From Anaerolineae bacterium (GTDB lineage: Bacteria > Chloroflexota > Anaerolineae > 4572-78 > J111), in NCBI GenBank assembly GCA_023151115.1, contig JAKLJP010000023.1, positions 62,001 to 126,000 of the forward strand: DNA of 64,000 bases, given 5' to 3'. A program made the translations under genes and the position numbers. This document shows positions 44,891-54,380 of this stretch, one piece after another (position 1 is the first letter of the stretch; each line of letters begins with the position of its first letter). The notes under the pieces are model-generated. The model worked only from the letters and a program-made list of their open reading frames with translations, did no database searches and was not told the origin of the DNA.

Positions 44891-47332
44891 TTAAGCGGAC
44901 GAGCGAACCGGCTGGGCTGCTGGAACACCGTTCAATACATAAACAGGGCCAGCCGTGTGCGTTTTTAGCGAGTCAGCCCGTGATTGACCACTCAACTTGG
45001 TGTAGAGCGTCAGCGCCTGGGCTGTCACCTGGTCCATATTGTAATATTTGTAAGTCGCCAGCCGCCCCACAAAGTGAACGTTGGCGGTGCTGTCGGCCAG
45101 GGCCTTGTACTTGCGGTAAAGTTCGGCGTTTTCCGGGCGAGGAATGGGGTAATAAGGGTCGCCCTCGGCACAGGGATACTCGTAAACCAAGCTGGTTTTA
45201 CCGTGTTCTTGGCCGGTGAGATGTTTGAATTCGGTAACCCGGGTGTAGAGATGTTGGTTAGGATAGTTGATAACTGCCACCGGCTGATGGTACTCTTTAT
45301 CCAGTGTCTCAAACTTGAAATTTAAGGAACGATACGGCAGCTTGCCGTAACAGTAATTAAAGTATTCGTCTACCGGGCCGGTATAGATGACCTCGCGGTA
45401 CGAGACGTAATCCTTGATATCCTGAAAATCGGTGTTAAACATAACCTTGATATGACGGTGGTCCAGCATATTCTCGAACATGCGGGTGTAGCCGTACAGG
45501 GGCATAGCTTGGTAGACATCGGTAAAGTAGCGATCATCCCGGTTGGTTCGGATAGGCACGCGGGCAATCACCGAGGAGTCCAATTCGGACGGGTCTAAAT
45601 CCCACTGCTTACGGGTATAGTTACGGAAGAACTTTTCGTAAAGTTCTTTGCCGACCTGGCTGACGACCACATCTTCGGAAGTGTTAATTTCCGGGCGCGG
45701 TTCGGCCACCGAGGCAAAAAACTCTTCCAATTGATAGGAGGTGAGGTTAAGGCCATAAAGCTGGTTGATGGTATCCAGGTTGATGGGGATGGGGACCAGT
45801 TGACCGTCCACACTGGCCCGCACCCGGTGCTCATAGGGCCGCCATTGGGTGAAACGCGAGAGATACACAAAAACGTCGCGGGAGTTGGTGTGGAAAATGT
45901 GCGGGCCGTATTTATGCACCAAGATTCCCTGGGCGTCGTAATGGTCATAGGCGTTGCCGGCAATGTGGGGCCGCTTGTCAATCAGCAGCACTTTTTTGCC
46001 GGAGCCGCAGGCCAGGCGCTCGGCCAGGACGCTGCCGGCAAAACCGGCCCCCACAATCAGATAGTCAAAGGTTTTAAGGTTGTCCCCCCGGTCTTTGACC
46101 AGCCAAGGCATGGTTGCCGGCGATTGTAGAGGGTAGCCAGCCGGGTCGGGCAGGGGAGTTTTGAGGGTATAACTATCCAGGGCCGCTTGAATGAGTTGGC
46201 TCATTTGCTGCCAGGTTTGATCCCACGACTTTTCGGCCAGGAATTCGTCAACCTGGCGCAGCCAGTCAGCCTTTTGTTCGCCGGTTTGAGCTAATAATTC
46301 TTCAATGGCTGTTACTGTATCCGTTACCGTATCGGCAATGCGGACCAACTGTTGTTCGCCGTAGGGATAAACCACATCCTGAATCGAAGTGGAGACCACT
46401 GGTTTGCCTCCGGCCAGATATTCGGGGGTTTTGGTGGGGCTAATAAAGCGGGTTGCATCATTACGAGCAAAGGGGAGCAGGGCTATATCCCAGCCGGACA
46501 GGTAGACCGGCAATTCCTGATAAGATTTGGAACCGAGATAATGAATATTATCCCGCTTTGGCAGCGTGGCCGTGTTTATCTTAACCACCGGCCCCACCAT
46601 CACAAAGTGCCATTCCGGGCGAGCCTGGGCCAGACCCTCTAAAAGATGAAGGTCAAATCGTTCGTCAATCACTCCAAAAAAGCCCAGGCGGGGATGGGGA
46701 ATCTGGGCCTGATCGGCCGGTTCGGCTAACTCGTTTCGAGCCTGGCCAAAATGGGCCACATCAATACTGCTGGGAAAGCAGTGGACACTAGGATGCTGGT
46801 GACATTTGACTTCGTAGAGGCTCTGCCCGCCGGTAAAAACTAAATCAGCCCGGCTAAACAGTTCAACCTCCAGCTTTTTTAGCGCGGTAGGGGCATTTTT
46901 GAACAGGGTCAATTCATCCATACAGTCGTAAATAACCACAACCGGTTTTAAATGCCGGGTAAAATTCAAGGCCATGGGGGTGTAATACCAGAGCATGTAA
47001 GTGTGTATCTCGTGCCGGGCAAACAGATCATTTATCAGCTGTTGGAGGGTCTCGTTTAGCGTTTCTTCGGTTAATCCATTTGGAAGGTGAGGTACCACAA
47101 TGGTTAGTCCTTCCTGGGGTTGGCTGACTTCAAGCCGGGCTTCGTCCTTACCAAATTTAGGTTCTTCTATATAAAAAACTCGATGGTCGCGGGCGCAGCG
47201 ACTTAAGAGGTGTTGAGGTCGTTGGTAAACAAAGTTCCAACGGAGGTGCGAGAAGCACACCAGGTCGGGTGTGTCTTTCATCAGAGGCTCCAACCCGTGT
47301 GAACTCTTGTCATTTTTTTGATTGTCATTCAT
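44891..47332 (-). CDS. glf: Glycosyltransferase-UDP-galactopyranose mutase fusion
   Basis: 813 residues. Residues 1-400 are a GT-B-type transferase (FSHLRWNFVYQRPQHLLSRC at the start; PTKTPEYLAGGKPVVST in the donor lobe). Residues about 421-800 are UDP-galactopyranose mutase: FAD site YLIVGAGFAGSVLAERLA, the mutase Arg-rich segment FFRNYTRKQWDLDPSEL, and the terminal VGRLATYKYYNMDQV. The mutase makes UDP-galactofuranose, so the fused transferase probably handles that or a related sugar for surface polymers. It overlaps the GH1-like gene upstream by 8 bp. Confidence 0.9.
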   Translation of the reverse strand: MNDNQKNDKSSHGLEPLMKDTPDLVCFSHLRWNFVYQRPQHLLSRCARDHRVFYIEEPKFGKDEARLEVSQPQEGLTIVVPHLPNGLTEETLNETLQQLINDLFARHEIHTYMLWYYTPMALNFTRHLKPVVVIYDCMDELTLFKNAPTALKKLEVELFSRADLVFTGGQSLYEVKCHQHPSVHCFPSSIDVAHFGQARNELAEPADQAQIPHPRLGFFGVIDERFDLHLLEGLAQARPEWHFVMVGPVVKINTATLPKRDNIHYLGSKSYQELPVYLSGWDIALLPFARNDATRFISPTKTPEYLAGGKPVVSTSIQDVVYPYGEQQLVRIADTVTDTVTAIEELLAQTGEQKADWLRQVDEFLAEKSWDQTWQQMSQLIQAALDSYTLKTPLPDPAGYPLQSPATMPWLVKDRGDNLKTFDYLIVGAGFAGSVLAERLACGSGKKVLLIDKRPHIAGNAYDHYDAQGILVHKYGPHIFHTNSRDVFVYLSRFTQWRPYEHRVRASVDGQLVPIPINLDTINQLYGLNLTSYQLEEFFASVAEPRPEINTSEDVVVSQVGKELYEKFFRNYTRKQWDLDPSELDSSVIARVPIRTNRDDRYFTDVYQAMPLYGYTRMFENMLDHRHIKVMFNTDFQDIKDYVSYREVIYTGPVDEYFNYCYGKLPYRSLNFKFETLDKEYHQPVAVINYPNQHLYTRVTEFKHLTGQEHGKTSLVYEYPCAEGDPYYPIPRPENAELYRKYKALADSTANVHFVGRLATYKYYNMDQVTAQALTLYTKLSGQSRADSLKTHTAGPVYVLNGVPAAQPVRSSA

Positions 47333-48516
47333 AAATATCTCCAGATGGCTGTACTAATTGTTTTGATGAGTAGCTGCTAAAACTTCGTAAAGCCTGTTGT
47401 CGGTGTAATTCTTGAGCTAGGGGCTGATAAATCTCGCGTGCGCCCGTTTCGCTGGGGTAGTCCCACAGGCCATTGCAGCAATGCCGGTCGTCATCCCAGC
47501 CGGGATGGTTGAGGATGGGGTAGAGACAAATGCCCTCCACCGGCACACCGGTCTGAATAGTGGCCTGCACTTCACTGCTGACATATCGTAACCACCCCGG
47601 ACGATCCTCATTTTCGGCGCCGGTTTCAGAAATAAAGAGGGGCCGGCCATAACGTTGATAGATCTCAGCCAACATATCTCTAAAAGGGCGATAAAAGGGA
47701 TTACCCCTGGGAATCATCGCTCGATCATGCACCAACCATTGGTTGTGCGGGTAATAATTAATCCCCATAAGGCCCAGATATTTCTCATGTCCCGCCCAAC
47801 TGGGGCTGCTGTCGCCCGGTCAAGATGTCCCAGACTTCGTATTGAGCCAGGTAGTAAGCTTTGGCTACCGGGCGATCTTGAGGCCGGTTAGGGGCGGCGA
47901 TAACGTTGACCACCGGCTCGACGTGCGTAATCTGAATATGTGGGTTCACGCTCCAGATTGCCTCAATCGCTTCGATGGCCGCCCGGATTAGTTGAAACTT
48001 CAACTCATCGCCGCGTCCTTGCACAAAAGGATTCATGTAGGCCACATCGCCGCCAGCCCATGCCCAAAACGAAATCTCGTTGATGGGTACAATCAGCGGT
48101 AAAATTTCACTTTCATTCAACAGTATCCTGGCGCAGGCCTGTGCATAACGGGCAAATCGCTGCACAAACTCTGGTTTAAAGATGTCAATATCATCCGGCC
48201 AGCCGTAATGGCATAAATCCCAAATTACCTCTACTCCGGCCCGCCGGGCCGCCCTTAACTGGGGCAGTGCGCTCGAAAAGTCATAATGGCCGGGAAATTT
48301 TTCTATCAATGGCCAGCGCAGACCATCGCGGGCGGTGTAAAGACCCTGTTCGCGTAAGCGGCGGTAATCAAGATGGGCATAGGTATCGTGTTGGGTGGCC
48401 GCAATCAGGTCCAATCGTTTGCCTGAACGATGATGGTGACAGGAACATTCAAACCCGCCCATGAAAAAACTTTGAAAAAGGGGTTTTCTTGCTAAATTTG
48501 TTTGAGAAAAAGTCAT
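47325..48516 (-). pseudogene. GH1-like glycosidase-fold gene interrupted by one frameshift
   Basis: Frame one (48516-47785) encodes FFMGGFECSCHHHRSGKRLD through GRQQPQLGG and stops at a TGA. The reading continues in the next frame as HEKYLGLMGINYYPHN through ISETGAENEDRPGWLRY to 47325. One extra base near 47790 accounts for the break. The joined product (about 393 residues) resembles the GH1-like proteins found beside Glf/GT genes in other bacteria. The conserved INEI and SETG regions are present on either side of the break. It could be a real lesion or an assembly error. Confidence 0.7.
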
Positions 48517-48793
48517 CTACAATTGACGAGGGCCACAAGGCCCTCTGTTGCCATAAAATGGCTTTTTCCTTTCTATTGATAAAGAAATTTGTGGGTGGTA
48601 GGGATAGACTGCCCATATCTGGACAAGGCAACTGCTTTGTTATGTCATATCATCACTCAAATTTTAACTTTATTTGGCCGATCTGCCTATACTCTGGTGG
48701 GTGATTTCAAAAGTTAGAAAGAGTTAATTTTTAATAATTCCTCTTGCTAAACAACCTACCTTTGTACCATCCAAGTAGATAGGTTGAGCTTTT

Positions 48794-48897
48794 GGCTCAT
48801 GTATAGAACAAGTGCAATTTAGCGGAGGCGGCTCCCACGCCGCCGAGGGCCGGGCGTGGGAGCCCGGCCTGTTTTGCACTAGTACTTAACATGAGCC
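48794..48897. mobile_element. 104-bp MITE, copy 2, with 8-bp target duplication
   Basis: Same ends (GGCTCATGT, ACATGAGCC) as copy 1 at 10658 and nearly the same sequence, with 3 bp less in the GC-rich core. GAGCTTTT flanks it at 48786-48793 and 48898-48905. Confidence 0.88.
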
Positions 48898-49195
48898 GAG
48901 CTTTTAACCCTATCCAATCGAGCTACTACAGGTTTCTTGACAAAGCGTTGCCCTTTCGGGCATTTGCCCCAGTAGCTCTTTCCGGCGCCCGACTTGCCTG
49001 AAAGTCACTTTTCCAGGTGACGGAAGTCACCCGGTTTTCTGGACGGATGGCACTTTATCCGCGTGTATTTCTGGTGTATAAAGGATGTCGAATAGTTCTA
49101 TAGTTTGTCCGCCTAACCTTTGAAATCCCCTACCCGTAAAAATTAGATAGGCCAAGGATAGTAACCACGGGGGCGTATAACCTACACCACCAATT

Positions 49196-49234
49196 TGGAG
49201 ATTGGAGATTTTTAATCTCTAATCTCCAATCTCT
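49196..49234. repeat. Short-unit hairpin repeat (GGAGATT family)
   Basis: TTGGAGATTGGAGATT pairs with AATCTCTAATCTCCAA around TTT. Confidence 0.7.
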
Positions 49235-49299
49235 ATTCTCAGAACAGGTACAAAGTTGTTTCTGGACAGCTACTAAATCAACCAGACTGTGAGCTACCT

Positions 49300-50523
49300 T
49301 TGAAACACCTTGAACACCCTTTCCCCTTCATTTGGGCTGTTGGTATTGAAAACACCTTTATTCCGCACGCCAGGGAAGGTATGCGGCCGTTGGATGAGTT
49401 TAACTTGACGCAACATTATGAATTTTGGCGAGAAGACCTGGAGCGAGTCGCTTCTCTGGGTGTCAGCCATTTACGCTGGGGACCCGCCCTGGTATCAGGT
49501 TCAGCCCGGTCCTAACTCCTTTGATTGGCGCTGGACAGATCAGGTGCTGGAATACATGCACTTAAAAAAGCTGACCCCCATTCTCGACTTGATCCACTAT
49601 GGCACCCCCTTGTGGTTGGAACAGAGTTTTGATGACCCCGATTACCCGGCCTATGTCGCCGATTATGCCGCCGCTTTTGCCGAGCGTTACCGTGACCTGG
49701 TGCGCTACTATACGCCGCTCAATGAACCCATGATTACTGCCGAATACTGCGGCAAACTGGGTCAATGGCCGCCCTATTTGGTTGAGGAAAATCGCCAGGC
49801 GCACTTGATTTTGCAGTTGGTTCGCGGCCAGCAACTTACCATGCAGCGGCTGCGGGCGATTGTGCCGGGTTGTGTACTGGTAGCGGTAGAAGCCTTGAGT
49901 TGGTTTTATTCTGCTCAGCGCAGCCTTCAAGCTCACCTGGATAATTGGCTGGATTTGCGTTTCTTGAGCTTCGATTTGGTTACCGGACAATTAACACCCG
50001 ATCAGTCCGGTTACCAATACCTGCTCACCCACGGCAGCAACCCGGCAGAGATTGAGCGGGTCCTGGCCCAGGCTCAGCCGTTCGACTGGTTTGGCGTCAA
50101 CTTTTATCCCTGGAGTGGGGGGAAAGTAAGACAAGATGCGGCAGGGAATTACCACGTTAAACGAAACAGCCTGACCGGGCAGCATCTGGAGTGCGTTTTG
50201 CAATTGGCCTATCAAAAGACGCGCTTGCCGCTTTTGGTCACTGAGACCAGCGCCAAAAGGGATGAGGTGGGCCGCGCTCGCTGGATGGCCGAGACCCTTG
50301 CCGCCGTTAACGGCTGCCGCAGCGCCGGTCTGCCGGTGATTGGCTACACATGGTTTCCGGTTTTTAGCATGATTGGCTTTACCGACTGGACCGGCGTCCC
50401 CTGGCTAAACATTTGCTTCACTTGGGCTTATGGGATTGCCGTTTTGATAAGGCTAATATTTTGCAGCGCCACGAAACGCCCCTGGTGGCCGAGTACCGCC
50501 GTTATCTGGCTCATAATTTGTAA
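49300..50523 (+). pseudogene. Second GH1-like gene, with two frameshifts
   Basis: Starts in one frame (HPFPFIWAVGIENTFIPHA through GVSHLRWG). It shifts near 49489, apparently by one extra C in CCC, to PWYQVQPGPNSFDWRWTDQV through the acid/base-type TPLNEP and the TETS region. It shifts again near 50403 to AKHLLHLGLWDC...TPLVAEYRRYLAHNL, ending TAA at 50521. All family landmarks survive, so the damage is recent or a sequencing artefact. The start is a TTG with no clear ribosome site. It is divergent from the gene at 48516. Confidence 0.7.
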
Positions 50524-50622
50524 TGAGGAAAGGAGCCGTTATATTTACTGACCGAAACATAATACCCTGATTCGGAGCTAATTCCGAACAAAGTTGACCT
50601 GTTTTATTGCCGGAGTTTGATG

Positions 50623-53424
50623 ATGAACCGTATTGAACAAGTTGTATCACATGATACCAAGACCACCTCGGCCTTTGAAGAGGAGGACCAGGCCAAAACA
50701 AATAATGAGTCGGACCTGTGGGTTGAGCAAGGACGCAGCCGGCTGGCTTTGGATGGGGTCTGGCAGTTTCAGTTTGACCCAACCGATGAAGCCGAATTGA
50801 AAGATCTAACCGAGTGGCGCGAGGCCCACGTGCCCATGCCCTGGCAGGCTGAGTTTGAAGACCTGCGCGAACAGGCTGGAACAGGCTGGTACCGGCGCAC
50901 TTTTCAAGCACCATCTGATTGGCAGAGCGGCGGGTCGGTGGTGCTGCATTTTGGCGCAGTAGATTATTTCAGCCAGGTCTGGCTCAACGGCATCCTTTTG
51001 GGTGAACATGCGGGCGGCTATTTGCCCTTTGAGTTTGAAGCAGGCGATCACTTGAATTGGGGCGGCGCGAATGAATTGATTGTCCGCGTGACCGGCCCGA
51101 TTGAAGACCCGCAGCGCTATCCCGATTTTTCCTTCGCCGAAATTCCTCACGGCAAGCAGAGTTGGTATGGTCCGCTGAACGGGATTTGGCAGTCCGTCTG
51201 GCTGGAATGTCGCCCGCAGTTTCACATTCAAGGGCTGCAAATCCACTCCGATCTGTCGAGCGGGGCAATACAGGTTAACCTCACACTCCCAACTCCGGCT
51301 CCGGCAGAGGGTTGGGGCCAGCTTAATATTATGGACCCTCAGGGCAAAAAAGTGGCTTCCATCAAGGCTAACCTGGCCGCCGGAGATACAAGCCTGAGCT
51401 TGAAGACGACAGTCTCTCAGCCGCTGGCCTGGTCGCCCGACCAGCCTCACCTCTACCAACTCGAAGTTTGCCTGGGCCAGGGTGAGGAGCAAACGGACCG
51501 GCTGGCCCAGCATTTTGGTTTCCGCACCATTGAAGCCAGAGACGGACAGCTTTTTCTCAACGGCCAACTCCTGTATTTGCGCGGGGCGCTGGACCAGGAT
51601 TATTACCCCGACACCATCGCCACCCCGCCCTCGGTTGCCTTTCTGGAGGATCAACTCCACAAGGCCAAAGAATTGGGTTTAAACTGCCTGCGCTGCCACA
51701 TCAAAGTGGCCGACCCGCGCTACTACGAAGTGGCGGATCGGTTGGGCATCCTCATCTGGGCCGAGCTGCCTAACTGGCGGTTGCTGACCGAGAGAGCGGC
51801 AAAACGCGGCCGGGCGACCTTGCAAGGCATCGTCGAGCGGGACGGTCACCATCCCTCGATCATTGCCTGGACCATCATCAACGAGGATTGGGGCACCGAT
51901 TTGGTGCATAGCGCCAGCCATCGCGCCTGGCTCAAAGCTACCTACCACTGGCTCAAAGCCCTTGACTCCACCCGGCTGGTGGTAGATAACTCACCCTGCT
52001 GGCCCAACTTCCATGTCCAAACTGATTTGGAAGATTTCCATCACTATCGGGCTATTCCTGACCATCGTCACAAGTGGGATGCCTTTGTAAATTCCTTTGC
52101 CAACCGTCCGGCCTGGACCTTTAGCCCTCACGGCGATGCTGTCCGCACCGGCCAAGAACCGCTGATTGTGTCTGAGTTTGGCAACTGGGGACTGCCCGAT
52201 GTTAACTTGCTCTTAACCGAAGGACGCGAACCGTGGTGGTTTGAAACCGGCCAGGAGTGGGATGACGGGGTGGTGCAGCCACATGGAGTCCGCCGCCGTT
52301 TTCGGGCCTGGTATCTGAACCGGGTTTTTGGTTCGTGGGAAAATTTTGTCGAGGCTACCCAATGGCAGCAGTATCTAGCCTTAAAATACGAAATTGAGGT
52401 CATGCGCCGGCACCCGCAAATTGTCGGCTATGTTATCACCGAGTTCACCGATGTCCATTGGGAAGCGAACGGCCTGCTGGATATCAAACGCAATCCCAAG
52501 GCATTTCACCGGGATTTTGTCGCCATCAACGCTGATACGGTGATTGTGCCCCAATGGGAGCGGGTGGCTTATTGGGCCGGCGAATCGATTCAAATCGGCC
52601 TGGCGGTAGCTCATGGGAGAGGGCCGGATATTGAAGGGGCTGAACTTCGTTGGACGCTCGACGCTGCCAGCGGCCGGATCAATGTGCCAGCCGTGCAGGC
52701 CGGTCAGGTCCGGGACTTAGGCACTCTCCTTTTTGATGCTCCCATCTTAACCAAAGCAGCAGTGCAGCGGCTTGTTCTGGAACTCTTTGCTGCTGATGGC
52801 ACTCGTCTGGCCTCGAATCACGTAGACCTGGCGATTTTCCCTCAACGCACTCCGCCCGACTCGCCCCCGCTGTGGACGCCCGACTCTGCCCTGGCTGATC
52901 GTTTAAGCGCGATGGGGTATCAGCTAGTTTCAGACCCGCAGGCGGCGGGAGTGATTGTGGCTAATCGGCTCGACGACACCTTAGTCGGCTATGTGCGCGA
53001 GGGGGGGCGGCTGTTGCTGCTGGCCGATCACTTGGAGGCAATTGGCTTGCATTTGCCCAGCACCCAGGTTAAAGCCAGAGAAGGGACGCCCTGGCACGGA
53101 GATTGGGCGTCTTCCTTCGCCTGGGTTCGCCGGCAGGGACCGCTGGCCGATTTACCGGCCGGCCCTTTGCTGGATCACAGCTTCGACCGGGTGATCCCCA
53201 ATCACATCCTGACCGGGTTTAGCCCGCTCGACTTTGCCGCCCACGTTTATGCCGGTTTGTTTGTCGGCTGGATTCACAAGCCGGTGGCCTTGATTGGGGT
53301 CCGACGTTATGGCGAAGGCCGGGCCGTGCTGACCACGTTCCGTCTCACCCAGGATGCTCCCGGCGCTGATCCCACGGCGACCACCATCCTGGATGCGCTG
53401 ATCCGGTTGACCCTCTCAAGATAA
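50623..53424 (+). CDS. GH2-family glycosidase (beta-galactosidase/glucuronidase type)
   Basis: 933 residues from ATG 50623 (GGAG 7 bases upstream). An N-terminal sugar-binding jelly roll (LDGVWQFQFDP, then WYRRTFQAP and VWLNGILLGEHAGGYLPFEF) is followed by an Ig-like domain and the barrel. The acid/base motif is AWTIINEDWG and the nucleophile is in IVSEFGNWG. The last 250 residues are an extra beta-rich domain. No signal peptide, so a cytosolic enzyme. It follows the frameshifted GH1-like gene and may share its sugar. Exact specificity cannot be read. Confidence 0.88.
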   Translation: MNRIEQVVSHDTKTTSAFEEEDQAKTNNESDLWVEQGRSRLALDGVWQFQFDPTDEAELKDLTEWREAHVPMPWQAEFEDLREQAGTGWYRRTFQAPSDWQSGGSVVLHFGAVDYFSQVWLNGILLGEHAGGYLPFEFEAGDHLNWGGANELIVRVTGPIEDPQRYPDFSFAEIPHGKQSWYGPLNGIWQSVWLECRPQFHIQGLQIHSDLSSGAIQVNLTLPTPAPAEGWGQLNIMDPQGKKVASIKANLAAGDTSLSLKTTVSQPLAWSPDQPHLYQLEVCLGQGEEQTDRLAQHFGFRTIEARDGQLFLNGQLLYLRGALDQDYYPDTIATPPSVAFLEDQLHKAKELGLNCLRCHIKVADPRYYEVADRLGILIWAELPNWRLLTERAAKRGRATLQGIVERDGHHPSIIAWTIINEDWGTDLVHSASHRAWLKATYHWLKALDSTRLVVDNSPCWPNFHVQTDLEDFHHYRAIPDHRHKWDAFVNSFANRPAWTFSPHGDAVRTGQEPLIVSEFGNWGLPDVNLLLTEGREPWWFETGQEWDDGVVQPHGVRRRFRAWYLNRVFGSWENFVEATQWQQYLALKYEIEVMRRHPQIVGYVITEFTDVHWEANGLLDIKRNPKAFHRDFVAINADTVIVPQWERVAYWAGESIQIGLAVAHGRGPDIEGAELRWTLDAASGRINVPAVQAGQVRDLGTLLFDAPILTKAAVQRLVLELFAADGTRLASNHVDLAIFPQRTPPDSPPLWTPDSALADRLSAMGYQLVSDPQAAGVIVANRLDDTLVGYVREGGRLLLLADHLEAIGLHLPSTQVKAREGTPWHGDWASSFAWVRRQGPLADLPAGPLLDHSFDRVIPNHILTGFSPLDFAAHVYAGLFVGWIHKPVALIGVRRYGEGRAVLTTFRLTQDAPGADPTATTILDALIRLTLSR

Positions 53425-53451
53425 GGCAACTCCCCCAAATTGTTCGATATT

Positions 53452-53503
53452 CGTGTTGCGTCTGGCGTGTTTCGTTTACTTCACCTCACGCCAGACGCAA
53501 CAC
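53452..53503. repeat. Short-unit hairpin repeat
   Basis: CGTGTTGCGTCTGGCGTG pairs with CACGCCAGACGCAACAC. It follows the GH2 gene and may end transcription. Confidence 0.65.
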
Positions 53504-53597
53504 AAGTAAGATCAAACGCATCCCCGTAACTTCTATAAATATTTAAATGGTTTCGGGTTGGTCAATCTTGCCAGTACACTTGGGCGGAAGTAAGTTT

Positions 53598-53663
53598 ACA
53601 GTTTGTAGTGGCGACTTCAGTCGCTTAACCTGCCCAAAACGACTAAAGTCGTTACTACGATCT
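53598..53663. repeat. Inverted repeat GTAGTGGCGAC/GTCGTTACTAC
   Basis: GTAGTGGCGACTTCAGTCG and CGACTAAAGTCGTTACTAC form nested stems. The remainder of 53425-53702 holds no gene. Confidence 0.55.
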
Positions 53664-53702
53664 GTAGGGTCATTTACGCCGCGATGTACTAGCTTGGGGT
53701 GA

Positions 53703-54002
53703 TCAGGCCGACTCGGTGATCAGACCGGTTCGTCTCGACCCCGCGATGGCCGGGGACTCCTCCGATTCAGTATTAAGGAAGGGAATAGTTTTAATGCCCC
53801 CTTGTTTCCCCGCCGCCAGAGATGACCCATCGGCTGGCTGCTCCTCCGGCTTGTCCTGCAACGCAGAATCGGTCGTTATCCAGTTTCGTCTCCCGGCGAT
53901 AGCCGAAGCGTCCTCAGCTTCAACAGCCACACCGGGGATGAAACTAAAGGCCGCAATGGCGGCGTTGAGCAAAGCAATCCGTAAAGACATTTTGTTTTTC
54001 AT
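53703..54002 (-). CDS. Small putative secreted protein with an internally repeated motif
   Basis: 99 residues with a textbook ribosome site (CGGAGG, 5-7 bases before the ATG). Residues 1-29 form a signal peptide (hydrophobic IALLNAAIAAFSFIPGVAV, likely cleavage after VEA). The exported part contains the same motif twice: SAIAGRRNWITTDSA (about 33-47) and PAIAGSRRTGLITESA (about 84-99, the C-terminus), joined by an acidic, glycine-containing spacer. It matches no family I know. It is one of two small genes divergent from the XRE/TPR regulator, which makes a secreted signal or bacteriocin-like peptide a fair hypothesis. Confidence 0.6.
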   Translation of the reverse strand: MKNKMSLRIALLNAAIAAFSFIPGVAVEAEDASAIAGRRNWITTDSALQDKPEEQPADGSSLAAGKQGGIKTIPFLNTESEESPAIAGSRRTGLITESA

Positions 54003-54073
54003 GTTACCTCCGTTGAAAGAATGTTTGAGTTTGATTGAATGGTTAAATTGGTTTTGAAAATCTTTTTAGTTTG

Positions 54074-54184
54074 TCATTGGCCTACAGAGCCACGGCAGGA
54101 TGGCGCAAAGCGCCGGGGTTGAACCCAAAACCCGCCGTGCGCTAAAACCCATGATACTGCCATCAGGTAAAATACCTTTTTCAT
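54074..54184 (-). CDS. Putative 36-residue peptide
   Basis: AAAGGAG lies 7 bases before an ATG at 54184 opening a 36-codon frame: a basic start and a hydrophobic run (MKKVFYLMAVSWVLAHGGFW) followed by a basic Arg/Cys/Gly tail. Too short for family assignment. The DNA from 54085 to 54150 also folds (CACGGC...GCCGTG enclosing GGCGCAAAGCGCC), so an RNA role is possible. It lies 72 bp upstream of the small secreted-protein gene on the same strand. Confidence 0.4.
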   Translation of the reverse strand: MKKVFYLMAVSWVLAHGGFWVQPRRFAPSCRGSVGQ

Positions 54185-54228
54185 AACAATCTCCTTTCTT
54201 GAATTGAATTTGGGGAAATGTAACCCCC

Positions 54229-54257
54229 TTGACTTGAGGTTTACTCTAACATATAAT
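54229..54257 (+). promoter_or_regulatory. Near-consensus promoter of the XRE/TPR regulator
   Basis: TTGACT (54229-54234), 17-bp spacer, TATAAT (54252-54257). It rules out translation starts upstream of about 54264. Confidence 0.8.
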
Positions 54258-54380
54258 GGCGGCCAACGGGGGGCAGTTAGTGACCCCGCCGGTGTCCCAA
54301 AAAGTGATACATCTGAGCAGGTGAGCAGGAGAGAAATTTCACCCCTGCCCGCTCCCCTACTCGATTTAGGATCAGTTCAG

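Larger units (their letters stand above)
48517..49299. other. 783-bp gene-free stretch between divergent GH1-like genes
   Basis: Holds MITE copy 2 (48794-48897) and a GGAGATT hairpin (49196-49234). ORFs here are short and unconvincing. It should contain the promoters of both divergent genes, but none is readable. Confidence 0.5.

Noticed and set aside
48489..48704. 71-codon plus-strand frame
   Set aside because: No ribosome site, no motif, and it overlaps the start of the GH1-like gene.
54204..54380. N-terminal extension of the XRE/TPR regulator
   Set aside because: A TTGACT-N17-TATAAT promoter lies inside it, and the helix-turn-helix domain begins just after 54381.
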